DNA of 64,000 nt from Paenimyroides marinum (GTDB taxonomy: Bacteria > Bacteroidota > Bacteroidia > Flavobacteriales > Flavobacteriaceae), in assembly GCF_900108395.1 (NCBI RefSeq), contig NZ_FNXE01000012.1, forward strand, positions 1-64,000, written 5' to 3'. The notes below the pieces were generated by a model. The model saw only the letters and a program-made list of their open reading frames with translations. It had not been told where the DNA came from and ran no database searches. The position numbers were made by a program, and so were the translations under genes. This document shows, in pieces, positions 8,344-15,885 of this stretch; position 1 is the first letter of the stretch; the number at the start of each line of letters is the position of its first letter.

Positions 8344-9351
8344 ATGAAAATAAAAATCGCTATTAACGGGTTTGGCCGCATTGGTCGGAATTTGTTCCGT
8401 TTGTTAATTCATCATCCAGATATTGAAGTGGTTGTCATCAATGATTTGGCTGAGACCGCTACCATGGCGCATTTGCTGAAATACGATAGTGTTCATGGAA
8501 AATTGAGTGAACACATTTCGTTTGATGAACAACATTTAATTGTTAATAATCAAAAAGTGGCGTTTTTACACGAAAAAGATATTACCAAAATCAATTGGAG
8601 ACCTTTTGCCATTGATTTTGTGATTGAGGCAACCGGGAAACACAAAACCGCCGAACTGCTTCAAAATCATATCCAAAACGGTGCAAAACGAGTGATTTTA
8701 TCTGTTCCTCCTGAGGACAATGAAATTAAAACCGTTGTACTAGGTGTAAATGAATCTATTTTAAACGGTGATGAACTGATTGTTTCCAATGCAAGTTGCA
8801 CAACAAATAATGCCGCTCCAATGATTAAGGTGATTAAGGAATTGTGCGGATTAGACAAGGCATTCATAACCACAGTTCACTCCTACACCACCGATCAAAG
8901 TCTGCACGACCAACCACATAAAGATTTACGAAGAGCACGTGGTGCGGCACAATCTATCATTCCCACAACCACAGGAGCTGCCAAAGCGTTAACCAAAATT
9001 TTTCCGGAATACGAAGGAAAAATCGGTGGTGGCGGCATTCGTGTTCCCGTTCCCGATGGTTCCTTAACAGATATTACATGTTATGTGAACAGAGATGTTA
9101 CGATAGAAGAAATCAATAAAGCATTTAAACATGCATCCGAAAATCAATTAAAAGGAATTATAGAATATACCGAAGACCCTATTGTTTCTGTAGATGTGAT
9201 AGGAAATACGCATTCTTGTTTGTTCGATGCACAACTTACCGCCGTTTTAGGCAGAATGGTAAAAATAGTAGGTTGGTACGATAATGAAATTGGTTACTCG
9301 TCCCGTTTGATTGATTTGATCAAATTTTTGGCAAACCAAAAACATAATTAA
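8344..9351 (+). CDS. gap: glyceraldehyde-3-phosphate dehydrogenase (type I)
   Basis: Interconverts glyceraldehyde-3-phosphate and 1,3-bisphosphoglycerate with NAD in glycolysis/gluconeogenesis. The 335-residue protein has the N-terminal NGFGRIGR dinucleotide fold, Asp34 after VVIN (favouring NAD over NADP), the active-site SNASCTTN with Cys152, and catalytic His179 in VHSYT. The C-terminal half is the usual substrate domain, with GGGGIRVPVPDGSLTD replacing the commoner NGMAFRVPTPNVSVVD, a variant that may mark a second GAPDH paralogue. Flavobacteria often encode more than one gap, so whether this is the main glycolytic copy is not known. No TAnnTTTG element is evident between the lipA terminator and the ATG. 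Confidence 0.93.
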   Translation: MKIKIAINGFGRIGRNLFRLLIHHPDIEVVVINDLAETATMAHLLKYDSVHGKLSEHISFDEQHLIVNNQKVAFLHEKDITKINWRPFAIDFVIEATGKHKTAELLQNHIQNGAKRVILSVPPEDNEIKTVVLGVNESILNGDELIVSNASCTTNNAAPMIKVIKELCGLDKAFITTVHSYTTDQSLHDQPHKDLRRARGAAQSIIPTTTGAAKALTKIFPEYEGKIGGGGIRVPVPDGSLTDITCYVNRDVTIEEINKAFKHASENQLKGIIEYTEDPIVSVDVIGNTHSCLFDAQLTAVLGRMVKIVGWYDNEIGYSSRLIDLIKFLANQKHN

Positions 9352-9359
9352 TATATTTG
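9352..9359 (+). promoter_or_regulatory. -7 element of the PhnA-like gene (TATATTTG)
   Basis: Exact TAnnTTTG, 22 bases before the ATG at 9382, immediately after the gap stop codon. A TTTG at 9327-9330, 21 bases upstream, fits the -33 element. Confidence 0.6.
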
Positions 9360-9381
9360 CCCAAAAATTAAAATATACTCC

Positions 9382-9963
9382 ATGAAAACTTTAGACAAAT
9401 TAATAGCAAGAAGTGGCAATCAATGTGAATTGTGCGAATCAAAAGAAAACTTATCAGTTTATGACGTTCCTCCTTCGGCAAGTAATTTAGCTGACAGAGA
9501 AATTTTAGCTTGTGAGAAATGTTTGAATCAAATTGAAAAACGTGAAGAATTAGACGCTAATCACTGGCAATGTTTATCTACATCAATGTGGAATGAAAAT
9601 GTCCCGGTTCAAGTGGTAAGCTGGAGAATGTTAAACCGTTTTAGAAATGAAAGTTGGGCTGCCGATTTGTTAGATATGATTTATTTAGACGATGATGCGT
9701 TAGAATGGGCTAAGCAAACAGGTGACCACGAAGGTGACGGAAGTATTGACTTACATAAAGATAGTAACGGAAATATTTTAGTAGCCGGCGATACAGTAAC
9801 TTTAATTAAGGATTTAGATGTAAAAGGATCGACATTGAACGCTAAAATAGGAACAGCTGTACGCAACATCCGATTGGTTCACGATAACACGGAACAAATT
9901 GAAGGAAAAATCGATGGACAAATGATTGTTATCCTAACTAAATATGTAAAAAAACAAAGTTAA
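9382..9963 (+). CDS. PhnA/YjdM-like zinc-ribbon protein
   Basis: A 193-residue cytoplasmic protein. The N-terminus has a zinc-ribbon-like pair of CxxC motifs (CELC ~15-18 and CEKC ~54-57), and the C-terminal ~70 residues (from SIDLHKDSNGNILVAGDTVT) form the small SH3-like PhnA/YjdM domain with VKGSTLNAKIGTAVRNIRL. The family is named after the phn locus of E. coli but is not needed for phosphonate breakdown and its role is uncertain. Here it stands alone with its own promoter (9352-9359) and terminator (9989-10017); there are no phosphonate genes nearby. Confidence 0.85.
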   Translation: MKTLDKLIARSGNQCELCESKENLSVYDVPPSASNLADREILACEKCLNQIEKREELDANHWQCLSTSMWNENVPVQVVSWRMLNRFRNESWAADLLDMIYLDDDALEWAKQTGDHEGDGSIDLHKDSNGNILVAGDTVTLIKDLDVKGSTLNAKIGTAVRNIRLVHDNTEQIEGKIDGQMIVILTKYVKKQS

Positions 9964-9988
9964 TTATTATAAAAAATTATTTTCTAAG

Positions 9989-10017
9989 GCTTTATTGTTA
10001 AAATAGAGCTTTTTTTT
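9989..10017 (+). terminator. intrinsic terminator after the PhnA-like gene
   Basis: GCTTTATT (9989-9996) pairs with AATAGAGC (10002-10009), one G-U, loop GTTAA, followed by eight T. Confidence 0.7.
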
Positions 10018-10032
10018 GATATTAACTTTTTT

Positions 10033-10047
10033 TGGCACACACTTTGA
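10033..10047 (+). promoter_or_regulatory. sigma-54-like promoter (TGGCAC-N5-TTGA)
   Basis: A T-run leads into TGGCAC (10033-10038), followed after five bases by TTGA (10044-10047). The invariant GG (10034-10035) is exactly 10 bases from GA (10046-10047), the spacing of RpoN promoters (GG-N10-GC), with A for the last C. No TAnnTTTG is present here. It lies ~50 bases ahead of the His-rich secreted protein gene. A second copy with the same spacing precedes the lipoprotein gene at 12898-13413. Confidence 0.4.
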
Positions 10048-10098
10048 GAAATGCTTTATAACAAAAACAATTGATACAGCATTAAAACAAAATTTGTT

Positions 10099-10524
10099 AT
10101 GAAAACGTTATTTACATTAGCACTTTTAGCGGTTACAACTATTGCAAGTGCACAGCCAAGACATGGAAACCACCACGGAAAAGGACATTACAAAAACCAT
10201 AAAAAACACCAAAAACATTATAATCACAATAGAAATGATTACAAACATAACAGAAAAGTTGTGAGAAATAATCATCAACGTGATTATCATTATCATGTGA
10301 GCCGTGAAATGAATCGTTATGATTTTTTGAGACTGTCCCAAGCACAAAGATCCAAATTACAAGTTTCTTTGAACTTCTTAATAGCTAATAATTATGGTCC
10401 ACGTGATTATGAATACAGATTGTGCAAAGATTTAAGAAGCATTTTAACACGTAGCCAATATGCCATGTGGGAACGCAGAGCTTATAATAACGGTACAACT
10501 TTTGTATTTAATTTTAACAGATAA
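10099..10524 (+). CDS. secreted His-rich basic protein
   Basis: A 141-residue exported protein. Residues 1-19 are a Sec signal peptide (MKTLFTLALLAVTTIASAQ). Residues ~20-68 are dominated by His, Lys, Asn, Arg and Tyr, with repeated HN/HK/HY units that could bind metal ions or anionic polymers (inference). Residues ~70-141 look folded, with NRYDFLRLSQAQRSKLQVSL and an arginine- and tyrosine-rich end; this resembles small flavobacterial periplasmic proteins of unknown function. No function is assigned. It is monocistronic, ends at a perfect 16-bp hairpin, and has a sigma-54-like element upstream. Confidence 0.8.
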   Translation: MKTLFTLALLAVTTIASAQPRHGNHHGKGHYKNHKKHQKHYNHNRNDYKHNRKVVRNNHQRDYHYHVSREMNRYDFLRLSQAQRSKLQVSLNFLIANNYGPRDYEYRLCKDLRSILTRSQYAMWERRAYNNGTTFVFNFNR

Positions 10525-10550
10525 TTTTTCATAAATGAAAAATTCAATAA

Positions 10551-10586
10551 ACAATAAAACCTCTGTGAATACAGAGGTTTTATTGT
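10551..10586. terminator. bidirectional intrinsic terminator
   Basis: A perfect 16-bp stem: 10551-10566 (ACAATAAAACCTCTGT) pairs with 10571-10586 around the loop GAAT. It separates the converging His-rich protein gene and glnN, with T/A tracts on both sides. Confidence 0.85.
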
Positions 10587-10599
10587 TTAAAACACATAA

Positions 10600-12789
10600 T
10601 TATCTTGTAAATAATAATTCGCGGTATTTGGTTAATGTCCATAATTCGTTATCAACCATTAGCTCTAATTTATCAGCGTGGTAACGAATTTCGTCAAAAT
10701 AAGGTTTTACATTATCGCAATAAGCGTGTGCGGTTTCTTCAATAGAATTCATTGCATTGGCTTCTTTGCGTGCATCCATCATTAAATGTAATTTTGAGTT
10801 TAACTCGTTAACGTGCATCGATGTTTTCTTAAGAATCATCATTTGTTCTGCTGCTAATTCTTCATAATCCTTACCAAAAATATCTTTTAAACCCTTAATA
10901 TTTTCAATTAATAAGTTTTGATATTTAAACGCTGTAGGAATAATGTGATTACGAACGATATCACCTAAAACACGTCCTTCAATCTGAACTTTTTTGATAT
11001 AATCTTCCAATTCAATTTCGTAACGTGCTTCTACTTCTGTGTTGTTCATTACGTTAATTTCAGCAAACAGATCCAAAGCTTTTTGAGAAACCTTAGCTTT
11101 TAAAGCAGCCGGAGTTGTTTTGTGGTTTGATAATCCTCTGCGAGCCGCTTCTTCCTCCCACTCTTTGCTGTATCCGTCACCTTCAAATAATATATTTTTT
11201 GTTTGCTTGATGTATTCACGCAATACGTTGAAAATGGCTTCGTCTTTTTTCAATCCATCTTTTTCAACCAACGTTTCCACTTCTTTTTTAAAGTCGATCA
11301 ATTGTTTTGCAACAATCGTATTTAAAGTTGTCATTGAAGTAGCACAGTTTGCTGTTGAACCCACCGCACGGAATTCAAATTTATTTCCGGTAAACGCAAA
11401 AGGCGATGTTCTGTTACGATCGGTATTATCTAACAATACATCCGGAATTTTTCCTACAACATTTAATTTTAAGTCGGTTTTCTCTTCAGGTGATAATTTT
11501 CCTGTTGATACTCCTTCTAATTCTTCCAACACTTTTGTTAATTGTTGTCCAATGAAAATGGAAATAATTGCAGGCGGTGCCTCATTTGCTCCTAAGCGGT
11601 GATCATTTGATGCCGATGCAATGGATGCACGCAATAACTCTTCGTAATTGGCAACTGCTTTAATAGTGTTAATGAAGAAGGTTAAAAACTGTAAATTGCT
11701 GTTTGGAGTTTTACCAGGAGCCAATAAATTTACACCGGTATCTGTTGCCAACGACCAGTTGTTGTGTTTACCGGATCCGTTCACGCCTTTAAAAGGTTTT
11801 TCGTGAAACAACACTTTAAAATCATGGCGTTCTGCTACTTTTTGCATCACATCCATTAATAATGAGTTGTGATCTACCGCTAAATTGGTCTCTTCAAAAA
11901 TCGGAGCCAACTCAAATTGGTTCGGAGCTACTTCATTGTGACGTGTTTTTACAGGAATTCCCAATAACATACATTCGTTTTCCAAATCGCGCATGTAGTT
12001 TAAAACTCTTGTAGGAATCGATCCAAAATAATGATCTTCTAATTGCTGACCTTTTGCCGAAACATGTCCTAACAACGTTCTGCCAGTTTGTAAAATATCC
12101 GGACGAGAAGCCGCTAACGCAGCATCAATTAAAAAATACTCTTGTTCCCAGCCTAATGTCGGAGTTACTTTCTTTACATTTTTATCAAAAAACTTAGCTA
12201 CCTCAGTTGCTGCTTCATCAATTGCCAACAACGCTCTTAATAAAGGCGTTTTATTATCTAACGCTTCGCCGGTATAAGAAACAAAAACAGTTGGGATACA
12301 TAAAGTTGTTCCAAAGATAAATGCAGGCGAAGTAGGATCCCAAGCGGTATATCCGCGAGCTTCAAACGTATTTCTGATACCCCCATTTGGAAACGAAGAC
12401 GCATCCGGTTCTTGCTGAACCAAAAGCGAACCGCTGAATTTCTCTACCGGATCAGATCCGTCAAAAGATGTTTCAAAAAAAGCGTCGTGTTTTTCTGCTG
12501 TAGTCCCGGTTAAAGGTTGAAACCAGTGCGTATAATGTGTTACACCTTTACCTATTGCCCATTCTTTCATACCTAATGCGATATAGTCTGCCATTTTACG
12601 GTCTATTTTTGTACCGTGATCCATTGCAGAACGTACCGCTTTATATGCCTCCGGAGTTAAGTGCTGACGCATTGCTTTGTCATTAAATACATTGCTACCG
12701 AAAATTTCAGATTTTTTACCGGTTTCTGAAACACTTACCGGTTTACGGTTACTTGCTGCCTTTAAAGCTTCAAAACGAAAAGTTGCCAT
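10600..12789 (-). CDS. glnN: glutamine synthetase type III
   Basis: Forms glutamine from glutamate, ammonia and ATP. At 729 residues it has the length of the GSIII (GlnN) class, much longer than GSI (~470). Recognisable blocks include the N-terminal FGSNVFNDKAMRQHL, the GSIII-type LGWEQEYFLID and KTRHNEVAPNQFELAPIFEE catalytic segments, and HEKPFKGVNGSGKHNNWSL, which carries the ammonium/glutamate site. GSIII is the common glutamine synthetase of Bacteroidota and acts as a dodecamer. It is monocistronic, with a TAATTTTG promoter element at 12819-12826 and a terminator at 10551-10586. Confidence 0.97.
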   Translation of the reverse strand: MATFRFEALKAASNRKPVSVSETGKKSEIFGSNVFNDKAMRQHLTPEAYKAVRSAMDHGTKIDRKMADYIALGMKEWAIGKGVTHYTHWFQPLTGTTAEKHDAFFETSFDGSDPVEKFSGSLLVQQEPDASSFPNGGIRNTFEARGYTAWDPTSPAFIFGTTLCIPTVFVSYTGEALDNKTPLLRALLAIDEAATEVAKFFDKNVKKVTPTLGWEQEYFLIDAALAASRPDILQTGRTLLGHVSAKGQQLEDHYFGSIPTRVLNYMRDLENECMLLGIPVKTRHNEVAPNQFELAPIFEETNLAVDHNSLLMDVMQKVAERHDFKVLFHEKPFKGVNGSGKHNNWSLATDTGVNLLAPGKTPNSNLQFLTFFINTIKAVANYEELLRASIASASNDHRLGANEAPPAIISIFIGQQLTKVLEELEGVSTGKLSPEEKTDLKLNVVGKIPDVLLDNTDRNRTSPFAFTGNKFEFRAVGSTANCATSMTTLNTIVAKQLIDFKKEVETLVEKDGLKKDEAIFNVLREYIKQTKNILFEGDGYSKEWEEEAARRGLSNHKTTPAALKAKVSQKALDLFAEINVMNNTEVEARYEIELEDYIKKVQIEGRVLGDIVRNHIIPTAFKYQNLLIENIKGLKDIFGKDYEELAAEQMMILKKTSMHVNELNSKLHLMMDARKEANAMNSIEETAHAYCDNVKPYFDEIRYHADKLELMVDNELWTLTKYRELLFTR

Positions 12790-12818
12790 ATTTTTTTGAT
12801 TTGTGTTGTTTGATGAAG

Positions 12819-12826
12819 CAAAATTA
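12819..12826 (-). promoter_or_regulatory. -7 element of glnN promoter (TAATTTTG)
   Basis: Exact TAnnTTTG on the minus strand; predicted leader about 22 bases. A TTTG on the minus strand at 12843-12846 gives a plausible -33 element 16 bases upstream. Confidence 0.55.
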
Positions 12827-12848
12827 GAAAAAAAAATAAATACAAAAT

Positions 12849-12883
12849 AAAAACACCCCCTAAAATTTAGGGGGGGGTGTTTT
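12849..12883 (-). terminator. intrinsic terminator with GGG bulge
   Basis: The core palindrome CCCCCTAAA-A-TTTAGGGGG lies at 12856-12874. Flanking AAAACA/TGTTTT arms extend the stem, but the right arm carries three extra G. It terminates the leftward lipoprotein gene ending at 12898; on the minus strand a T-rich tract follows. Confidence 0.7.
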
Positions 12884-12897
12884 AAAAAAAATATTAC

Positions 12898-13413
12898 CTA
12901 TTTTTTCAATTGCAGTGTTTTTACAGGGGCATTTTCTAATCCTAAGGCAGAAATAGTGGCATTGTAATCACTATAATTTATTTTTTGTGCAAAACCACCA
13001 GGTACTACTACAACTCTTAATGTTTGATTTCTAATAAAGCTGTTATACTCCGCATTGGTTAACTGTTCTATTGGAAAATTTGTTGTAACATATACTTTTA
13101 CATCATATCTTGTAAAATCATAGTCATAAGAAATTTGCTCACCCGTAGAACTTAATCCGTATGCTGTAGGCAGTAAAGACCAAGAATTTCCATTCCATCT
13201 GTAAACCAACACATTATCGCTATCATAAATTGGTGGTTTAAAATCCCATGTAGCGGAATTTGTATAATTATCTTCAGGATAATCAATATCATCTGTTATT
13301 TCAAAAACTTGAGAATATCCATCATAATAATCTTCATAGTATTCATCAATTGTACAACTTTGTAATGCTGTTAATCCTATGAATGTTGTTAAAAGTAATG
13401 CTATCTTTTTCAT
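12898..13413 (-). CDS. small hypothetical lipoprotein
   Basis: A 171-residue exported lipoprotein with signal MKKIALLLTTFIGLTALQSC and lipobox LQSC. The mature N-terminus is very acidic and Tyr-rich (IDEYYEDYYDGYSQVFEITDD). The remainder resembles a small beta-rich domain (YRWNGNSWSLLPTAYGL, then VVVVPGGFAQKINYSDYNA). Proteins of this build occur in many Bacteroidota without assigned function. It is monocistronic: a sigma-54-like element lies ~60 bases upstream and a hairpin terminator follows. I do not recognise a named family. Confidence 0.8.
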   Translation of the reverse strand: MKKIALLLTTFIGLTALQSCTIDEYYEDYYDGYSQVFEITDDIDYPEDNYTNSATWDFKPPIYDSDNVLVYRWNGNSWSLLPTAYGLSSTGEQISYDYDFTRYDVKVYVTTNFPIEQLTNAEYNSFIRNQTLRVVVVPGGFAQKINYSDYNATISALGLENAPVKTLQLKK

Positions 13414-13461
13414 AATATATGGTTTTAAAAATATTAGTATTTCATTTACATTAATGTTCTA

Positions 13462-13476
13462 TTCATTAATCGTGCC
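13462..13476 (-). promoter_or_regulatory. sigma-54-like promoter (TGGCACG-N4-ATGA)
   Basis: On the minus strand a T-run is followed by TGGCACG and then GA exactly 10 bases after the GG, the same GG-N10-GA arrangement as at 10033-10047. The GG lies 62 bases before the lipoprotein ATG (64 bases in the other case). The -12 half is weak (ATGA). Confidence 0.35.
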
Positions 13477-13490
13477 AAAAATTATTTTCA

Positions 13491-13528
13491 AAAACAAAAA
13501 TCGAACGTTGGCGTTCGATTTTTGTTTT
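13491..13528 (-). terminator. intrinsic terminator after purB
   Basis: A perfect 17-bp stem: 13491-13507 pairs with 13512-13528, core TCGAACG/CGTTCGA, loop TTGG, with T-runs on both sides. Confidence 0.85.
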
Positions 13529-13556
13529 AATTAATTGAATTTCATATTATTAAAAA

Positions 13557-14903
13557 CTACATGGAAACCCCTAAATAATTACTTGGGGTAATTTGTTTTA
13601 ATTCGTTTTGAACCTCAACCGAAACATTTAAGGTATCAATAAACGCGTGAATTGATTTTTGATTGATTACATCGTTGGTACGGGTTAAATCTTTCAATGC
13701 TTCATAAGGATTTGGATATGCTTCACGGCGTAAAATGGTCTGAATTGCTTCTGCTACCACAGCCCAGTTATTTTCTAAATCCTGTGCAAATTTTGCTTCG
13801 TTTAACAATAATTTGTTCAATCCTTTTAATGTAGCTTCAAAAGCGATAACGGTATGACCAAACGGTACGCCTACATTACGTAAAACGGTACTATCGGTTA
13901 AATCACGTTGTAAACGAGAAATTGGTAATTTTGCCGATAAATGTTCAAAAACAGCATTTGCAATCCCTAAATTTCCTTCTGAATTTTCAAAATCAATAGG
14001 GTTTACTTTGTGTGGCATGGCAGATGACCCCACCTCACCTGCTTTGATTTTTTGTTTGAAATATTCCATGGAAACATACGTCCAGATATCGCGGTCTAAA
14101 TCAATAATGATATTATTGATGCGTTTTAAGGCATCGCAAAAAGCAGCAAAATGGTCGTAATGTTCAATTTGTGTGGTTGGGAACGAATGTTTCAACCCTA
14201 AAACTCCTTCTACAAAATTTTCTCCGAAAGCTTGCCAGTCATTCTGCGGATATGCTACTTTGTGTGCGTTGAAATTTCCTGTTGCACCACCAAATTTAGC
14301 TGCAAACGGAATGTTATTCAGCAAACGCAATTGTTCTTCTAAACGCACAACAAAAACCAAGATTTCTTTTCCTAAACGGGTTGGCGAAGCCGGTTGACCG
14401 TGCGTGCGTGCCAGCATTGGAATATCTTTCCATTCAATACTTAGCTCTTTTAATTTATTTATCAACCGGATAAACGTTGGCATATACACTTTTTCAAACG
14501 CGTGTTTTGTTGACAAAGGAATTGCCGTGTTGTTGATGTCTTGCGAGGTTAATCCAAAATGGATGAATTCTTTATATTCTTGTAATCCTAACTGATCAAA
14601 TTTATGTTTAATAAAATATTCAACAGCTTTTACATCGTGATTTGTAGTTTTCTCGGTGTTTTTAATCCACAGGGCATCTTCGGTAGAAAAATCGTTATAT
14701 ATTTTTCGCAATTCAGAAAACAAATCTTTAGATACATTTGCAACCTGCGGCAATGGCAATTGGCACAAAGCAATAAAATATTCGATCTCTACTAAAACGC
14801 GGTATTTTATTAAAGCTTCTTCTGAAAAATAATCTGCTAATGGAGCTGTTTTTGATCTATATCGTCCGTCGATTGGCGAAATAGCGTTTAATTCTGTTAA
14901 CAT
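13557..14903 (-). CDS. purB: adenylosuccinate lyase
   Basis: Catalyses two steps of purine synthesis: cleavage of SAICAR to AICAR and of adenylosuccinate to AMP. The 448-residue protein belongs to the fumarase/aspartase superfamily. It shows ISPIDGRYRSKT near the N-terminus, the conserved HFGLTSQDINNTA block (~125), HGQPASPTRLGKE (~175) and the signature loop GSSAMPHKVNPIDFEN (~285) with the catalytic serine. An in-frame ATG 24 bases upstream lies within the TATATTTG promoter (14925-14932), so the start at 14903 is preferred. Monocistronic. Confidence 0.96.
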   Translation of the reverse strand: MLTELNAISPIDGRYRSKTAPLADYFSEEALIKYRVLVEIEYFIALCQLPLPQVANVSKDLFSELRKIYNDFSTEDALWIKNTEKTTNHDVKAVEYFIKHKFDQLGLQEYKEFIHFGLTSQDINNTAIPLSTKHAFEKVYMPTFIRLINKLKELSIEWKDIPMLARTHGQPASPTRLGKEILVFVVRLEEQLRLLNNIPFAAKFGGATGNFNAHKVAYPQNDWQAFGENFVEGVLGLKHSFPTTQIEHYDHFAAFCDALKRINNIIIDLDRDIWTYVSMEYFKQKIKAGEVGSSAMPHKVNPIDFENSEGNLGIANAVFEHLSAKLPISRLQRDLTDSTVLRNVGVPFGHTVIAFEATLKGLNKLLLNEAKFAQDLENNWAVVAEAIQTILRREAYPNPYEALKDLTRTNDVINQKSIHAFIDTLNVSVEVQNELKQITPSNYLGVSM

Positions 14904-14924
14904 AATAAATGTGTTGTTAAAATG

Positions 14925-14932
14925 CAAATATA
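14925..14932 (-). promoter_or_regulatory. -7 element of purB promoter (TATATTTG)
   Basis: Exact TAnnTTTG on the minus strand, placing transcription start near 14918 and giving a leader of ~15 bases to the ATG at 14903. Confidence 0.6.
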
Positions 14933-14972
14933 CTGAGGTTTCAGAGTTTAAAAAAACTTATTTTTAAAAGAA

Positions 14973-15006
14973 AATCCCGAAAGAGCTGAAAAGCTAAATC
15001 GGGATT
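14973..15006 (-). terminator. intrinsic terminator of the eight-gene operon
   Basis: AATCCCGA (14973-14980) pairs with TCGGGATT (14999-15006), enclosing a second small stem AGCT/AGCT (14984-14987 and 14992-14995). T-rich sequence follows on the minus strand. Confidence 0.7.
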
Positions 15007-15029
15007 AAATAATTTATTTAACAGGCTGT

Positions 15030-15878
15030 TTATGATTTACTCCATTCTAAAATAGAATTTCTGTTCATTTTAATGTAATCGTCATTACCAGCCTTTTCAG
15101 CGGCTTTTAATGATTTTTCAGCCGTTTCAACAGCTCCTTTTTTATCACCGGTTGCTGCCTGTATCAATGATTTTTGACGCAACATATAAAAAGGTGCTTC
15201 ACCTTCTTGCATATCAATTGCTTTGTTGACGTATTCTAACGCTTTATTCATCTCCTGATTTACAGAGAAAAGATAGGTTCCGGCAGCGTAATAATCGCTT
15301 GCTTTTGCATTTTCGTTGATATTGGCATTGATACTTTCCATTGCAATTTTGTGAGTTGGTACATTAAACGGAACGTGAACAATTGTTTTTTCCCAGGAAA
15401 TATTTAAGGTTCCTTCGTTATTATTCTTTGGTGTAACATCAATGGTAAAATACTCTACATCTTTTGTCAATGCTTCTGGTTTAACCGATGTTTTTAAAAC
15501 CACGTCGCTTTCGTTCCATGTTTTAGGCAATCCCCAGTTATCTGTGGTTTTGTAAAAAATAACGTCCCACATTTCCGCTTTTGGAATGGTATATAACGCA
15601 TATTTACCCGCAGCTAAATTTTGACCGTTGATTTCAATATCGGTATCAATATCTACAGTGGTGTTTTCGTTTGCACCAGTTCTCCAAACTTTTCCGTAAG
15701 GAACCAAATCACCAAAAACCAAACGCCCTTTTTTAGCCGGACGAAAATATTCTACATCAATAGTAGTTAAACCTACTGCTTGCTCTATTTCTGCTTTTAA
15801 ACTTGCCTGAGGTGTTTTAATTTGTGCGTTTGCTTGAACTGCAAAAATCAAAGTCGCTGCGATAATTAATTTTTTCAT
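15030..15878 (-). CDS. DUF2911 domain secreted protein
   Basis: A 282-residue exported protein. Residues 1-18 form a signal peptide (MKKLIIAATLIFAVQANA). Residues ~22-170 are the DUF2911 domain, with the recognisable VEYFRPAKKGRLVFGDLVPYG and VWRTGANENTTVDIDTD segments. Residues ~195-282 look helical and TPR-like (YAAGTYLFSVNQEMNKALEY, then AVETAEKSLKAAEKAGNDD). The biochemical role of DUF2911 is unknown. It is the last gene of the leftward operon, 7 bases after the DsbD-like gene. Confidence 0.85.
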   Translation of the reverse strand: MKKLIIAATLIFAVQANAQIKTPQASLKAEIEQAVGLTTIDVEYFRPAKKGRLVFGDLVPYGKVWRTGANENTTVDIDTDIEINGQNLAAGKYALYTIPKAEMWDVIFYKTTDNWGLPKTWNESDVVLKTSVKPEALTKDVEYFTIDVTPKNNNEGTLNISWEKTIVHVPFNVPTHKIAMESINANINENAKASDYYAAGTYLFSVNQEMNKALEYVNKAIDMQEGEAPFYMLRQKSLIQAATGDKKGAVETAEKSLKAAEKAGNDDYIKMNRNSILEWSKS

Positions 15879-15885
15879 ATTTAAT

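Noticed and set aside
14904-14927. Longer purB start
   Set aside because: Overlaps the TATATTTG element at 14925-14932; ATG 14903 gives the normal purB N-terminus.
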